Source: Streptomyces sp. AM 2-1-1
GTDB taxonomy: Bacteria; Actinomycetota; Actinomycetes; Streptomycetales; Streptomycetaceae
Direction of reading: 5' to 3'
NCBI RefSeq assembly: GCF_029167645.1
Contig: NZ_CP119147.1
Span: 248,001-312,000, forward strand
DNA: 64,000 nt
Part shown: positions 1 through 8,655 of the stretch, in pieces
Position numbering within the stretch: the stretch's first letter is position 1
Layout: each line of letters begins with the position of its first letter
Notes under the pieces: generated by a model
Told to the model about the DNA's origin: nothing
Databases searched by the model: none
What the model saw: the letters and a program-made list of their open reading frames with translations, nothing else
Position numbers and translations under genes: made by a program

Positions 1-1491
1 CTGCCGCTCGACCCCGACCACCCCGAGGAGCGGCTGGCGTTCATCCGCGCCGACTCCGGCCTCACTCTTCAGGTCTCCGACGCCCCCGGGCCCGGCGTCC
101 TCGCCCCGGAACCCCTCGGCGAGCCCGGCACCCCACCACCCGCCCCGGCCCCGCCGGCCCTCGAAGACCCCGCGTACGTGCTGTACACCTCGGGCTCCAC
201 CGGCACGCCCAAGGGGGTCGAGGTGCCGCACGGGGCGCTGGCGAACCTGCTGGCCGCGATGGTCGGGACAGCCGGCGCGCGGCCCGGGGACCGCTGGCTC
301 GGCCTCACCTCCCTCTCCTTCGACATCTCCACCGTCGAGCTCTTCGTCCCGCTCGTCACGGGCGGTCGCGTCGTCCTCGTACCGGAGGGGCGGCACCGCG
401 ACGGCGACGCGCTCACCGGTCTCGTGGAACGTCACGCGCTCACTCATGTTCAGGCCACACCGAGCGGCTGGCGGCTGATGCTCGCCGCCGGACTGCACGC
501 CCCCGGGCTCGTCGCGCTCACCGGCGGTGAAGCGCTGCCCGCGCCCCTCGCGGCCACGCTGCGCCGCGCCGTGGGGCGGCTGGTCAACGTCTACGGTCCG
601 ACGGAGACCACGGTCTGGTCGACTTCCGCCGACATCGAGGCGGACGGCCCCGTCCTCATCGGCGGGCCGCTGGCCAATACCCGTACGTACGTCCTGGACG
701 AGCGCCTGCGCCCGCTGCCGTACGCGACGACCGGCGAGCTGTACATCGGAGGCAGCGGCGTCGCGCACGGGTACCGCGGGCGGGCCGGGCTCACCGCGAG
801 CCGGTTCGTGCCCGACCCCTTCGGGCCGCCCGGCTCGCGCCTCTACCGCACCGGGGATCTGGTCCGGCTCCGGACCGACGGAAGGCTGGAGTTCGCGGGC
901 CGGTCCGACACCCAGGTCAAGATCCGCGGACACCGGATCGAACTCGGCGAGGTCGAGACCGCGCTCTCGGGACATCCGGAGGTGGCCCAGGCCCTGGCCG
1001 TGCTCCGCGACGGTGCGGACGGCGAACAGGACCGGCTCGTGGCATACGTCGTACCCGCACCGGCCGGCCCGGTGCCGTCCCCCGACGCCCTGCGCGCTCA
1101 TCTGGCCCGGAGTCTGCCGGCCGCCGCGCTGCCCGCGGTGTACGTGATGCTCGACGCCCTTCCGCTCACTCCCAACGGGAAACTCGACCGGGCCCGTCTG
1201 CCCGAGCCGCCGCGGAGCCGCGACACGACCGACGAGCGGGTCACCGCCGGCGGGGAGCAGGGAGTCGTCGCCGCCGTGCTGGCGATCTGGCGGCACGTGC
1301 TCGACCTGGACGACCTCGGGCCCGACGAGGACCTGTTCGACCTGGGCGGTCACTCACTGACCATCACCTCCATCGCGGGCCGCATCCGCAAGGAGTTCGG
1401 CGTGTCGGTCCCCTTCGACGTCTTCTTCGACAGCCCCACCGTCCACGGTGTCGCAGCCTGCGTCACCGACCTCATGGAGGAGAACAGATGA
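1..1491 (+). CDS. NRPS adenylation + carrier module, 5' end outside window
   Basis: C-terminal part of a nonribosomal peptide synthetase. The frame is open from base 1, so the protein begins upstream. Adenylation core motifs appear in order: A3 [15 protein letters not shown]4 FDIS, A5 [10 protein letters not shown]6 [17 protein letters not shown]7 YRTGDL, A8 [18 protein letters not shown] and A10 NGKLDR. A carrier domain with LGGHSL follows, whose Ser takes phosphopantetheine. Aligning the pocket by eye to GrsA gives roughly D-I-V-Q-L-G-V-V-W-K. This is close to the glycine code DILQLGLIWK, so glycine is a tentative guess. There is no thioesterase or second condensation domain after the carrier. 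The gene ends in an ATGA overlap with the MbtH gene, so the cluster is translationally coupled. Confidence 0.93.
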   Translation: MPLDPDHPEERLAFIRADSGLTLQVSDAPGPGVLAPEPLGEPGTPPPAPAPPALEDPAYVLYTSGSTGTPKGVEVPHGALANLLAAMVGTAGARPGDRWLGLTSLSFDISTVELFVPLVTGGRVVLVPEGRHRDGDALTGLVERHALTHVQATPSGWRLMLAAGLHAPGLVALTGGEALPAPLAATLRRAVGRLVNVYGPTETTVWSTSADIEADGPVLIGGPLANTRTYVLDERLRPLPYATTGELYIGGSGVAHGYRGRAGLTASRFVPDPFGPPGSRLYRTGDLVRLRTDGRLEFAGRSDTQVKIRGHRIELGEVETALSGHPEVAQALAVLRDGADGEQDRLVAYVVPAPAGPVPSPDALRAHLARSLPAAALPAVYVMLDALPLTPNGKLDRARLPEPPRSRDTTDERVTAGGEQGVVAAVLAIWRHVLDLDDLGPDEDLFDLGGHSLTITSIAGRIRKEFGVSVPFDVFFDSPTVHGVAACVTDLMEENR

Positions 1492-1694
1492 ACGCGAGCA
1501 TCCGCTACCAGGTGGTGGTCAACGAGGAGGAGCAGCACGCCCTCTGGCCGGCCGAGTCGCTCCCGCCGCAGGGCTGGCAGCCGGACGGATTCAGCGGCAC
1601 GGAGGACGAGTGCGTGGTCCACGTCGACGAGGTCTGGCCCGACATCAGGCCGCTGAGCCTGCGCCGCCGGCTGGCGGAGCAGGAACAGCTGTGA
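1488..1694 (+). CDS. MbtH-like protein
   Basis: A 68-residue MbtH-family chaperone. Such proteins bind NRPS adenylation domains and are often needed for their solubility and activity. The family signature is clear: [10 protein letters not shown], then [12 protein letters not shown] and [16 protein letters not shown], with the conserved tryptophans and length. Its ATG overlaps the NRPS stop (ATGA) and its own stop overlaps the GTG of the next carrier-protein gene. It is therefore made together with the synthetase and presumably serves the adenylation domain immediately upstream. Confidence 0.95.
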   Translation: MNASIRYQVVVNEEEQHALWPAESLPPQGWQPDGFSGTEDECVVHVDEVWPDIRPLSLRRRLAEQEQL

Positions 1695-1969
1695 GCGGCG
1701 CCGCCCCCGCCACCGGGACGCGCGCCCGGCTCGCCGGGCTGATCCGCGAGGCCATGGACGGGCAGATCGGCACGGACGAACTCCTCGGGTCCCGGGCGAC
1801 CCTGACCGAGGTGGGTGTCACCTCGCTGGGCCTGCTGAGGCTGGCCGACGCCCTGGAGGAGGAGTTCGGTGTCGAGGTCGACCTCGCCGACCCGTCGTTC
1901 TACCGGGAAACCGTGGACACACTGGCCGCCCGGGTCGACGCCGCGGACGTCGGAGAGCCCCGTGAGTGA
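1691..1969 (+). CDS. Stand-alone acyl/peptidyl carrier protein
   Basis: A free carrier protein of 92 residues. The phosphopantetheine site is GVTSLGLLRLADALEEEFG, with Ser about residue 45 inside the typical helix-2 sequence. The GTG start is chosen because it overlaps the MbtH stop (GTGA) and gives a normal carrier-domain length. The end overlaps the next gene. A discrete carrier next to a discrete condensation protein suggests a substrate loaded in trans and joined to the product of the upstream module. Whether it carries an amino acid or an acyl group cannot be told from the sequence. Confidence 0.85.
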   Translation: MSGAAPATGTRARLAGLIREAMDGQIGTDELLGSRATLTEVGVTSLGLLRLADALEEEFGVEVDLADPSFYRETVDTLAARVDAADVGEPRE

Positions 1970-3398
1970 GGCGGAGGTCCCCGCCGCGGACCTCGCGGTG
2001 GACGTGGTCGAGGTCCCCTTCGCCGGGGACCGCTCGGGGACGGCGCCGTTGACCTGGGGGCAGCAGGCGATCTGGAACGCGATCCTGCGGACCGCCCCGA
2101 ACGACATCTACTTCAACATCGGTCGGCTCCTCCCCCTGCCGGAGCGCGGCCGGACGACCGGGGTCACGCAGCTGACCGCCGCGGTGGCGGCGTTGATGGA
2201 ACGCCATGAGGCCCTGCGGACCAGGCTGCGCGGAACGGAGCGGACGCCGGAGCAGTCGCTGTCGGACTCGGGCCGGCTGCCGCTGACCGTGATCGACGAA
2301 CCACGGCCGGAGCATGCGGACGCGGCCGCACGACATCTGCTCGAACGGCTGAGTGCCACCCGGTTCGACTACGAACGGGAGTGGCCGCTGCGGGTCGGCG
2401 CGGTGCGCAGCGGGGACAGGGTGACGCACGCGGTGCTGGTGCTGTGCCATCTCGCCTGCGACGGGCACGCCGCCGAACAGGTGGTGCGCGACCTGCGGCT
2501 GTTGCTGGTACGCGGCTCCGCCGGCCGGAAGCCGCGCACCACCCCGATGGATCTCTCCGTGGAACAGCACGGACCGGTGGGGGTGCGTCGCAGCGAGCGG
2601 GCGCTGGCCCATTGGGAGTCCTTCTACCGCAGCATCCCTCCGACGATGTTTCCCCAGCAGGCCGCAACCCCCCGGACCCCCCGGTTCTGGAGCGGCCGGC
2701 TGGTGTCGGAAGCCCTCGCCATGGCCACCGACGCGCTGGCCGCCGTGCACCGCGTCAGCGGGTCGACGGTACTGATGACGGGCATGGCGGCTCTCGTCGC
2801 GGCCGACGGCGGACACGGCACGGCTGCGATGATGCCCATCGTCGCCAACCGCACCTCCGCGGACCACCGGGATCTGGTGGCGATGCTGTCCCAGGACGCT
2901 CCGTTCCTCCTCGACACCACCGGAGCCGTACGGTTCACGGACCTGCTGCCGGTTGCGTGGCGTGCGGCGATGGCCGGGTACCGGGCCGCCGCGTACGACC
3001 CCGTCGCGTGGGAGGCGCTCCGTGAGCGGATCGGCAGGGAACGCGGCACGCCTGTGCATCCGTACTGCTGCTACAACGACCAGCGGTTCTTCGCGCGCCC
3101 GCCGGCGGACGGCCCTCCGCCGGGAGCGGAGGAGTTGAGGAGGGCCCGGACGCGTACGCGGTTCTCCTTCCCCGCCACCCAGGAATGGCTGGGCTGCCGC
3201 TACTGCGTCCATGTGACCGAGGAACAGGGCACGCTCGCGGTCATGTTGACCGCCGACACCGCCTACCTGCCGCCGGCGGCGATCCGGGCGCACCTGGAGG
3301 CGCTGGAGGAACTGATCACCGCCGCCGCGTGCGGGTCCTCCCCGCTGCTGGCCGATCTGCCCGGGCTGCTGGGGCGCGGGGACGGCGACCGCACCTGA
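1962..3398 (+). CDS. Stand-alone NRPS condensation-domain protein
   Basis: A 478-residue protein with the condensation-domain fold. The N-terminal motif LTWGQQAIWNAI resembles C1 (SxAQxRLW), MERHEALRTRLRG resembles C2, and around residue 165 the C3 motif reads CHLACDG. The second, catalytic His and the DG of HHxxxDG are kept, while the first His is Cys. The GTG at 1962 is preferred because it overlaps the carrier-protein stop, whereas longer in-frame starts would cut into the carrier gene. It probably forms an amide or ester bond between carrier-bound intermediates in trans. It is the last gene of the visible operon. Confidence 0.8.
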   Translation: MSEAEVPAADLAVDVVEVPFAGDRSGTAPLTWGQQAIWNAILRTAPNDIYFNIGRLLPLPERGRTTGVTQLTAAVAALMERHEALRTRLRGTERTPEQSLSDSGRLPLTVIDEPRPEHADAAARHLLERLSATRFDYEREWPLRVGAVRSGDRVTHAVLVLCHLACDGHAAEQVVRDLRLLLVRGSAGRKPRTTPMDLSVEQHGPVGVRRSERALAHWESFYRSIPPTMFPQQAATPRTPRFWSGRLVSEALAMATDALAAVHRVSGSTVLMTGMAALVAADGGHGTAAMMPIVANRTSADHRDLVAMLSQDAPFLLDTTGAVRFTDLLPVAWRAAMAGYRAAAYDPVAWEALRERIGRERGTPVHPYCCYNDQRFFARPPADGPPPGAEELRRARTRTRFSFPATQEWLGCRYCVHVTEEQGTLAVMLTADTAYLPPAAIRAHLEALEELITAAACGSSPLLADLPGLLGRGDGDRT

Positions 3399-3406
3399 GC
3401 CCCGCT

Positions 3407-3449
3407 CCCTGCGGAGGCCGGGCCACCACACGGCCGGGCCTCCGCAGGG
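3407..3449. terminator. Bidirectional hairpin after NRPS operon
   Basis: An 18-base stem with one mismatch (3407-3424 with 3432-3449) around a 7-base loop. It sits between the convergent NRPS operon and the phospholipase gene and can serve both. Confidence 0.8.
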
Positions 3450-3457
3450 GGGACCGG

Positions 3458-3955
3458 TCAGGCGGACCGGGCCGGTTCGGCGGTGGTCGTCCCGGCCGGT
3501 GCGATGCCGAAGATGTCCACCGCGTGGTAATACGTCCAGGCCGTGGAGTTGCACGAGGTCAGTTTCGCGCCGGTGTAGGCGGCGCAGACGCGCTTGAGGT
3601 CGGCGTAGAGGGCGGAGTCGAGGCGCGCCTTGTTGGCGGAGAACGTGCCGGCGGCCTTGTAGTTGCGGTAGCCGAAGTCGTGGCGGGCGCAGGCCGTCCG
3701 GAACGGGAAGCCGAACGGGTTGTCGGGCGAGGTGCTGCAGTAGTCGGTCGACCAGTCGAAGCCGTAGGCCGCCCACGCGCCCTGGTTGTTGCGGGCGGCA
3801 TTCCAACTGCTGTAGCTGGAGGCGCTCGTCTGGGTCCATGAGCTGAGTACCTGGGACTTGTCCGCAGGCGCGGCCGAGGCGGATGCGGCGGGCAGCAGGG
3901 CGAGCGGGAGTGAGAGGGAGACGGTGCCGAGCAACAGGGCGATCTGGCGACGCAT
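3458..3955 (-). CDS. Secreted prokaryotic phospholipase A2
   Basis: A 165-residue exported phospholipase A2 of the Streptomyces type, which hydrolyses the sn-2 ester of phospholipids with calcium. A Sec signal peptide covers about residues 1-29 and ends ASASA. The catalytic segment is CARHDFGYRN, giving the His-Asp pair and calcium-binding Asp, preceded by TDYCSTSPDNPFGF. Four cysteines in the mature part fit two disulfides. Mature length is close to the roughly 120-residue S. violaceoruber enzyme plus a short tail. It is transcribed alone toward the NRPS operon. Confidence 0.93.
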   Translation of the reverse strand: MRRQIALLLGTVSLSLPLALLPAASASAAPADKSQVLSSWTQTSASSYSSWNAARNNQGAWAAYGFDWSTDYCSTSPDNPFGFPFRTACARHDFGYRNYKAAGTFSANKARLDSALYADLKRVCAAYTGAKLTSCNSTAWTYYHAVDIFGIAPAGTTTAEPARSA

Positions 3956-4173
3956 GGCATCTCCGTGGGGTGAGAGGACTCCGGGTGAGCGCGCACCTCG
4001 TGGGGTTCACGAGGTCGTCTTGAGAATGCCGCCATGAACCTGTCATGCATAGTCTTCGCGCCGACTGGACGCCGACCGTTGACGTGCTCGCCGAGCGATG
4101 GCCATGGGGAGGCCGCCGCCCTCCGGCGTCGGGGCGGCCGCTCTCCGTCCTGGGAGACCGCCGCCCGGACGCC

Positions 4174-4219
4174 GGCGCGGCACCGGGGCCGCCGTGTCCG
4201 ACGGCCCCGGTGCCGCGCC
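4174..4219 (-). terminator. Strong hairpin after pectate lyase gene
   Basis: A perfect 18-bp GC-rich inverted repeat (4174-4191 with 4202-4219) with a 10-base loop, directly downstream of the leftward pectate lyase. The rest of 3956-4267 shows no gene and must hold the phospholipase promoter. Confidence 0.85.
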
Positions 4220-4267
4220 CACCCTTGCGACAGGCGCCCACCTTTACGACAGGCGCTCGCCCCTCGG

Positions 4268-5818
4268 TCAGGCGTACGTCTCGAACTCGGCGATCTTCGG
4301 GGTGCCGCTCGAGCTGGTGATCTCGAAGGTGATCTTGCGGAGCGAGGTCTTGGCGAAGGAGATGGTGCCTGCGCCGGTACCGGAGGTCAGGACGGCACCG
4401 GTGTCACCGTTGAGGACCCGCCACGCGCCGATGGTGGAGCCGGACGCCTGACGGATGTTGATCGAGGAGACCGAGGTGGCGGCGTCCCACTTGACGGAGA
4501 CGGAGCCGGTCGATCCGGCGGGCGACCAGAAGGTGCTCAGGCTACCGTCCTTGACGTTGCCGAAGCTCGTCCCGCTCGCCTTGCTGGACCCGTCGGCGCC
4601 TGCGCCGAGGCTGAGGTTGGTGCCGCTCGGCTGCGTGGGGCCCGTGGTCGGCGTGGGGGTGGCCGTGGTGGGGGTCGGCGTGGGCGTGGTCGGGTTCTCC
4701 GTGGGCGTGGTCGGCGTGCAGTTGCCGTCCGAGACCTGGAGGCCCTTGTTGGCGCCGGCCGTCTTCGCCACGATGCTCGGCACGCAGCCGGCCGCGTCGA
4801 GACTGTAGGAGTAGGGGATGCTGACCGTGGTGTTGGACGTGGGGTTGGGTCCGGCGGGGTTGTTCTCCGAGGCGCGCGCGGACCAGGTCACGTTGTCGAA
4901 GGTGTTGCCGCTGACCTGCCAGTAGCCGGCCGCGTCGGTGTAGAAGGTGCCCAGGACGTCCTTGGAGTCCTTGAAGTAGTTGTTGTCCACCTTCGCGCGG
5001 GCGCCGGCACGGGAGTTGATACCGGACTCGTTGAGCTTGACGTAGTAGTTGTTGTAGATGTGCGCGATGCCGCCACGCAGCAGGGGGGTACGGGAGTCGA
5101 GGTTCTCGTACAGGTTGTGGTGGAACGTGACGAAGCCGTTGGAGAGTTCGGTCTCGCTGGACCCGATGAGGCCGCCGCGCCCGGAGTTGCGCAGGGTGCT
5201 GTAGGACAACGTGACGTACTGCGTGTTGTCCTTCATGTCGAAGAGGCCGTCGAACCCTTCGGCCTCACCACCGGAGGCCTCCAGCGAGGTGTGGTCGACC
5301 CAGACGTTGCGGACGTCGCTCTCCATGCCGATGGCGTCGCCGCCGTTGGAGGTGGGCGAACCCGACTTCTTGACGTTCTTGACCGTCACGTTCTGGATGA
5401 TGATGTTGCTGGACTGGCGGATGTGGATGCCGAGCTGGTCGAAGACCGCGCCGCTGCCGACGCCCACCAGGGTGACGTTGCTGATCTGCTTGAGCTCGAT
5501 CACACCCGCGGCGGTGTTGCAGCTGTCGCCCGACACCTTGGCGGTGTTGGCGTGGTTGATCGTCCCCTCCACCTGGATGATGATCGGGGTGCTGCTGGTG
5601 GCGCGGCTGCACAGGGCCTGGTGGATCGCGGTGCCCGTGGTGGCCTTCACGACCTGGCCGCCGGCTCCACCGGTGGTCCCGCCGTTCTGGGTGGCGTAGC
5701 CGGTGACACCACCGGTCGCGGCCGATGCCGAGGGCATCGACACGATGACACCGGTCGCCGCGGCCAGGGCCGCCGTGGCCACTGCTGCGGAGAGTCGCAG
5801 TGCGACTGGTTTCCTCAT
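4268..5818 (-). CDS. Secreted PL1 pectate lyase with C-terminal discoidin-like module
   Basis: A 516-residue exported pectate lyase that cleaves polygalacturonate by beta-elimination. The ATG at 5818 has GGAG nine bases upstream and opens a signal peptide ending PSASA, so longer in-frame starts are rejected. The parallel beta-helix shows the PL1 landmarks WVDHTSLEASGGEAEGFDG, FHHNLYENLDSRTPLLRGG (RxPxxR with the catalytic Arg) and HIYNNYYVKLNESGINSR. A Thr/Pro linker (around residues 370-395) leads to a roughly 115-residue beta-sandwich resembling F5/8 type C, probably for sugar binding. It is monocistronic. A second PL1 enzyme lies at 54600-56096 with a different accessory domain. Confidence 0.92.
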   Translation of the reverse strand: MRKPVALRLSAAVATAALAAATGVIVSMPSASAATGGVTGYATQNGGTTGGAGGQVVKATTGTAIHQALCSRATSSTPIIIQVEGTINHANTAKVSGDSCNTAAGVIELKQISNVTLVGVGSGAVFDQLGIHIRQSSNIIIQNVTVKNVKKSGSPTSNGGDAIGMESDVRNVWVDHTSLEASGGEAEGFDGLFDMKDNTQYVTLSYSTLRNSGRGGLIGSSETELSNGFVTFHHNLYENLDSRTPLLRGGIAHIYNNYYVKLNESGINSRAGARAKVDNNYFKDSKDVLGTFYTDAAGYWQVSGNTFDNVTWSARASENNPAGPNPTSNTTVSIPYSYSLDAAGCVPSIVAKTAGANKGLQVSDGNCTPTTPTENPTTPTPTPTTATPTPTTGPTQPSGTNLSLGAGADGSSKASGTSFGNVKDGSLSTFWSPAGSTGSVSVKWDAATSVSSINIRQASGSTIGAWRVLNGDTGAVLTSGTGAGTISFAKTSLRKITFEITSSSGTPKIAEFETYA

Positions 5819-6715
5819 GGTGGTAACTCCCTGTTCGTCTTCGTACAGCGGAATGGAGTTGAATGACATGGACATGCCATTTCTGGAGCCATGGCGGGCC
5901 CTCCCCCGCACACGACGCACCGCAGGGGCGGGGCGCGCGTCAGGGGGCGGGCCGAGTCGGCCGCTCAGGTGCGGCCAGAGATGTGCGTGCGTCGGCGGCG
6001 CCGGTCACGGGGTCTCCGCGTCCGCACCTCCGCCCGCTCCGTCGGCCGTGCCAACCGGGGCGGGAACGCCGCCCGGGAGAACGCTGCCCGCGGCAGCGAC
6101 ACGACCGGCCACCCGTGCTACGGGAAGCCGTCGCCGTTACATCCATGACGGACGGCGTGACGAGTCTTCGTCATGGCGTACACCCTTCACTGGCGCGGCG
6201 ACATCCTGGATGCGGCACCGTTCCGGATCGGTGGCGGCTCGCCCGTGAAGACGCTTGCTGATGCGGCGACTTCACTTTCACCGGTACGGGGCTCGTGGAG
6301 AGGGAAAGCGCTTTCTGGTTGGGAGGATAGGACGGGCGTCACAGCGCTGGCAAGGTTCCGGACACACTCAGCACCAGACTCGTTCACCCATCTGAACGGG
6401 CAGCGGGGCGTGCCCACTTGGCCAAAACGGCCCCATGGGCCGTATACGTGCAGGTGGAGAGCGTCCGCTGTTCACCCACGCCTGTCCCCCGCTCGGGCAA
6501 CCGGGGCGAAGAACGTCAGGAGTTCACGTCTCTGACAAGAGCAGGCGCGTCGGCCTCAAACGGTTCCGGACGGTCGGTGGACGGTCGGTGGAGCGGCGAC
6601 GGCCCCTCACCCGGAGCACGCGTCGGCCGGCGAGTCGGCCGGGGGCCGAGGGCCGGAGGCCGGGGTCCCGGCACCGGGGACCGGAGATGCCGTCGCCGCA
6701 CCCGCGCGCGACGAC
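5819..6715 (-). other. Upstream region of pectate lyase, no gene seen
   Basis: About 900 bases without a convincing gene on either strand. The open frames here lack ribosome sites and have low-complexity Arg/Pro/Ser composition. The region holds the pectate lyase promoter and the palindrome at 6304-6315. Confidence 0.6.
6304..6315. promoter_or_regulatory. GAAAGCGCTTTC palindrome (LacI-type operator candidate)
   Basis: A perfect 12-bp palindrome with the central CG typical of LacI-family operators, about 490 bp upstream of the pectate lyase start. It differs from the arabinose-locus operator in the flanking bases, so another regulator is likely. The distance to the gene is long. Confidence 0.4.
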
Positions 6716-6749
6716 GCCGGCCCCGGGACGCGTGCTTCCCGGGGCCGGC
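6716..6749 (-). terminator. Hairpin after triple-repeat protein gene
   Basis: A perfect 13-bp inverted repeat (6716-6728 with 6737-6749), 37 bases beyond the stop of the leftward gene ending at 6786. Confidence 0.75.
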
Positions 6750-6785
6750 GTCTCGCTGCCGAACGGCGCTCAGAAGGTCAGGAGA

Positions 6786-7898
6786 TCAGATCGCCGAGGT
6801 GTACGCGGCGAAGAAGGGGACCTTCACCGGAGCGCCACCCGGCCCGTAGCACTTGACGGGCAATTGGACGGCACCGCTTGATCTGGCCCAAGGAGCGTAC
6901 AGACCGCAGTACGCGGGGCCGCTGCCGTAGGCGGTGGCCTGCGCGGTGTCGGACGGAACGGCCACGGAGGGCAGGGTCACGACGAAGGGCGCACCCGAGC
7001 CTCCGAGCGTGTTGGTGGCGCCGCTGGAGTTGTAGTTGGTGAGCGGGGGCACCGATCCGTTGTACCAGAGGTAGCCGAACGATCTCGGCGGGAACGCCGG
7101 GCCGTGGACCGCCCGCAGGTAGGAGTAGCTCAACGTCCACTTGGTGTCGTACAGGGCGTCCGAGGCGTCATAGCAGTTGACCAGCACCGTCTGACCGGTG
7201 GAGCCCGGGGCCCAGTCGGCCACCTTGCAGTGCGCTCCCTGCTTCGGATCGACGGCGGTGACCTGGAGGTCGCCCGCGTACCCCGACAGCCCGAGGCCCG
7301 GGAGCCATGCCTTCCAGATGCCGGTCGAGCCCTTGCTCACCGAGTTCGTGGCACCGGTGGAGTTGTACTGGGTGAGCACCGTGCCGCCGCTGTCGGAGTA
7401 GAGGTAGCCGTACGAGCCGGTCGGTACGGCCGGCGCACCGCTGCTGGTGGTGTAGAGGACCGTGAAGGTCGAGTTGGCGGGTGCGCCGCTGGGGAGGTAG
7501 CAGGTGACGAAGACGTCCTCACCGCTTCCCACCGCCTTCCAGTCGGCGATCTGGCACCAGCGGGCGGTGGCGGTGACGGCGGTGGCGTGCGCGATGCCGC
7601 CCGGGCCGCCGATCAGCGGGAAGTGCACCACGTACGAGCCGAGACCGAGCTGGTCGACCTTGACGGGGTTGGCCGGCGGCGAGGCCCAACTGCCCCACTG
7701 ACGCGTGGGATCGGGCACGTAGCCGGGGGGCGGTGTGGCGTTGTCCAGGTACGCGAATCCCCAGCGGTCGGGAACGGCGGCCTGCGCGTTCCCGGCGGTG
7801 GGGAGGGCCGCCGCCAGTAATGCGGCAAGCATCCCCATGACGAGCAGAACGGCTCGGGCGCGTCTCTTCGACGGCGCTGCGGTACGGACGACGTGCAT
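6786..7898 (-). CDS. Secreted protein of three Cys-pair repeats, function unknown
   Basis: A 370-residue exported protein of no family I recognise. The ATG at 7898 follows AGGGGGA at good spacing and opens a signal peptide ending GNAQA (about residue 40). The mature part is three repeats of about 105 residues. Each starts with an aromatic WGFAYL / YGYLYS / FGYLWY strand, has a YNSxGATN stretch in repeats 2 and 3, then LP.....G, a first Cys before ADW or APW, then VxVxCY with the second Cys, and ends with F..LY/SY/AY. One disulfide per repeat is likely. No catalytic motif is visible. The neighbours are polymer-degrading secreted enzymes, so a binding, adhesion or inhibitor role is possible but unproven. 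Confidence 0.75.
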   Translation of the reverse strand: MHVVRTAAPSKRRARAVLLVMGMLAALLAAALPTAGNAQAAVPDRWGFAYLDNATPPPGYVPDPTRQWGSWASPPANPVKVDQLGLGSYVVHFPLIGGPGGIAHATAVTATARWCQIADWKAVGSGEDVFVTCYLPSGAPANSTFTVLYTTSSGAPAVPTGSYGYLYSDSGGTVLTQYNSTGATNSVSKGSTGIWKAWLPGLGLSGYAGDLQVTAVDPKQGAHCKVADWAPGSTGQTVLVNCYDASDALYDTKWTLSYSYLRAVHGPAFPPRSFGYLWYNGSVPPLTNYNSSGATNTLGGSGAPFVVTLPSVAVPSDTAQATAYGSGPAYCGLYAPWARSSGAVQLPVKCYGPGGAPVKVPFFAAYTSAI

Positions 7899-8531
7899 GA
7901 GTGTCCCCCTGGGGGTGAGATGGGTGGTGCCTGCGCGGTCCGTGCTGTGCGGTGCGGCTCCGGCGTGTGGCGCCCCGCCGGCCGCGGGAGGACGGCGGCG
8001 TTCCCGCGCCCTCCTCGCGCGGAAGGCACGTTCGCCCCGTCCTGGTGCGGACGGGACGTCACCCGCTCGGGGCCCGGCGCTCAAGGTCCCAGAAGAAGGG
8101 CCCTCCGTGGCCTTTCCGCGTCGGCCGTTCTGGTGGTTCCGCACGTCTCGCACATCTGCCCCCGGAGCCCCTGGGGCCGCTCCCGCACCAGGGATCGCCC
8201 CGTAAGGCGACCGCGGAGGCCACTCCCGAGTCATCCCCCTCCACACCGCGTGCACGCTGCCACTCCCTCCCCCGGGGCATCACGGCCGCCGGTGGCCAAA
8301 ACGCACGCGCGCGACCGACCGGCACCTCACCGACCGTGCCGACCACGCCGGCCGGGCGTGCGCTCCGTGCGGTCCGGAAGAGGTGCGGCCTTCGCGCGCC
8401 CGGCGTTCCCGGCCGGGGAGGCACCGCCGTGCGGAAAGGGAGGCGGTTGACCAAAAGCCGGTAAAAAGGCCCGGCGTTGGTTCCGCCCACCGGGCGCCCT
8501 CCACCAGCCGAAAGGCGTCCTGCCGAGGGCA
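7899..8531. other. Divergent intergenic region, no gene seen
   Basis: Between the leftward triple-repeat gene and the rightward chitinase. No supported coding frame. It carries promoters for both genes, with the chitinase operator at its right end. Confidence 0.6.
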
Positions 8532-8562
8532 TTGGTCCACTCTCCCCTTGGTCCAGACCATT
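8532..8562 (+). promoter_or_regulatory. Chitinase direct repeat / DasR-type operator
   Basis: TTGGTCCA occurs twice (8532 and 8548). The second copy forms the near-palindrome TGGTCCAGACCA (8549-8560), about 95 bp before the chitinase ATG. Streptomyces chitinase promoters carry 12-bp GGTCCAGACC-type direct repeats bound by the GntR regulator DasR (consensus close to ACTGGTCTAGACCACT), which releases them when amino-sugar phosphates accumulate. The match is by eye. Confidence 0.75.
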
Positions 8563-8655
8563 GACTCACCTCGGCCCGCGCCGCTTCCATGCACCATGCC
8601 GCTACCGGAAGGCAGTCGGCGGCTCCTCCCCCCTCCCTCCACAGCTGGGACACCC

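Noticed and set aside
178..1491. Start of the NRPS gene at the GTG at 178
   Set aside because: It falls just before the A3 motif and the frame is open to base 1 with adenylation-domain sequence upstream.
1818..4241. Very long minus-strand open frame opposite the condensation and phospholipase genes
   Set aside because: Arg/Gly/Pro-rich with no motifs. It is a GC-skew shadow of real genes and runs through the strong hairpin at 3407-3449.
4034..5866. 610-codon plus-strand frame opposite the pectate lyase
   Set aside because: It mirrors the third-codon-position bias of the pectate lyase, and the lyase strand has signal peptide, motifs and ribosome site.
6304..6315. GAAAGCGCTTTC as a fourth arabinose operator
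   Set aside because: Only the central GCGC-type core is shared. The arms differ from TGTTAGCGCTCACA and it is not near an arabinose gene.
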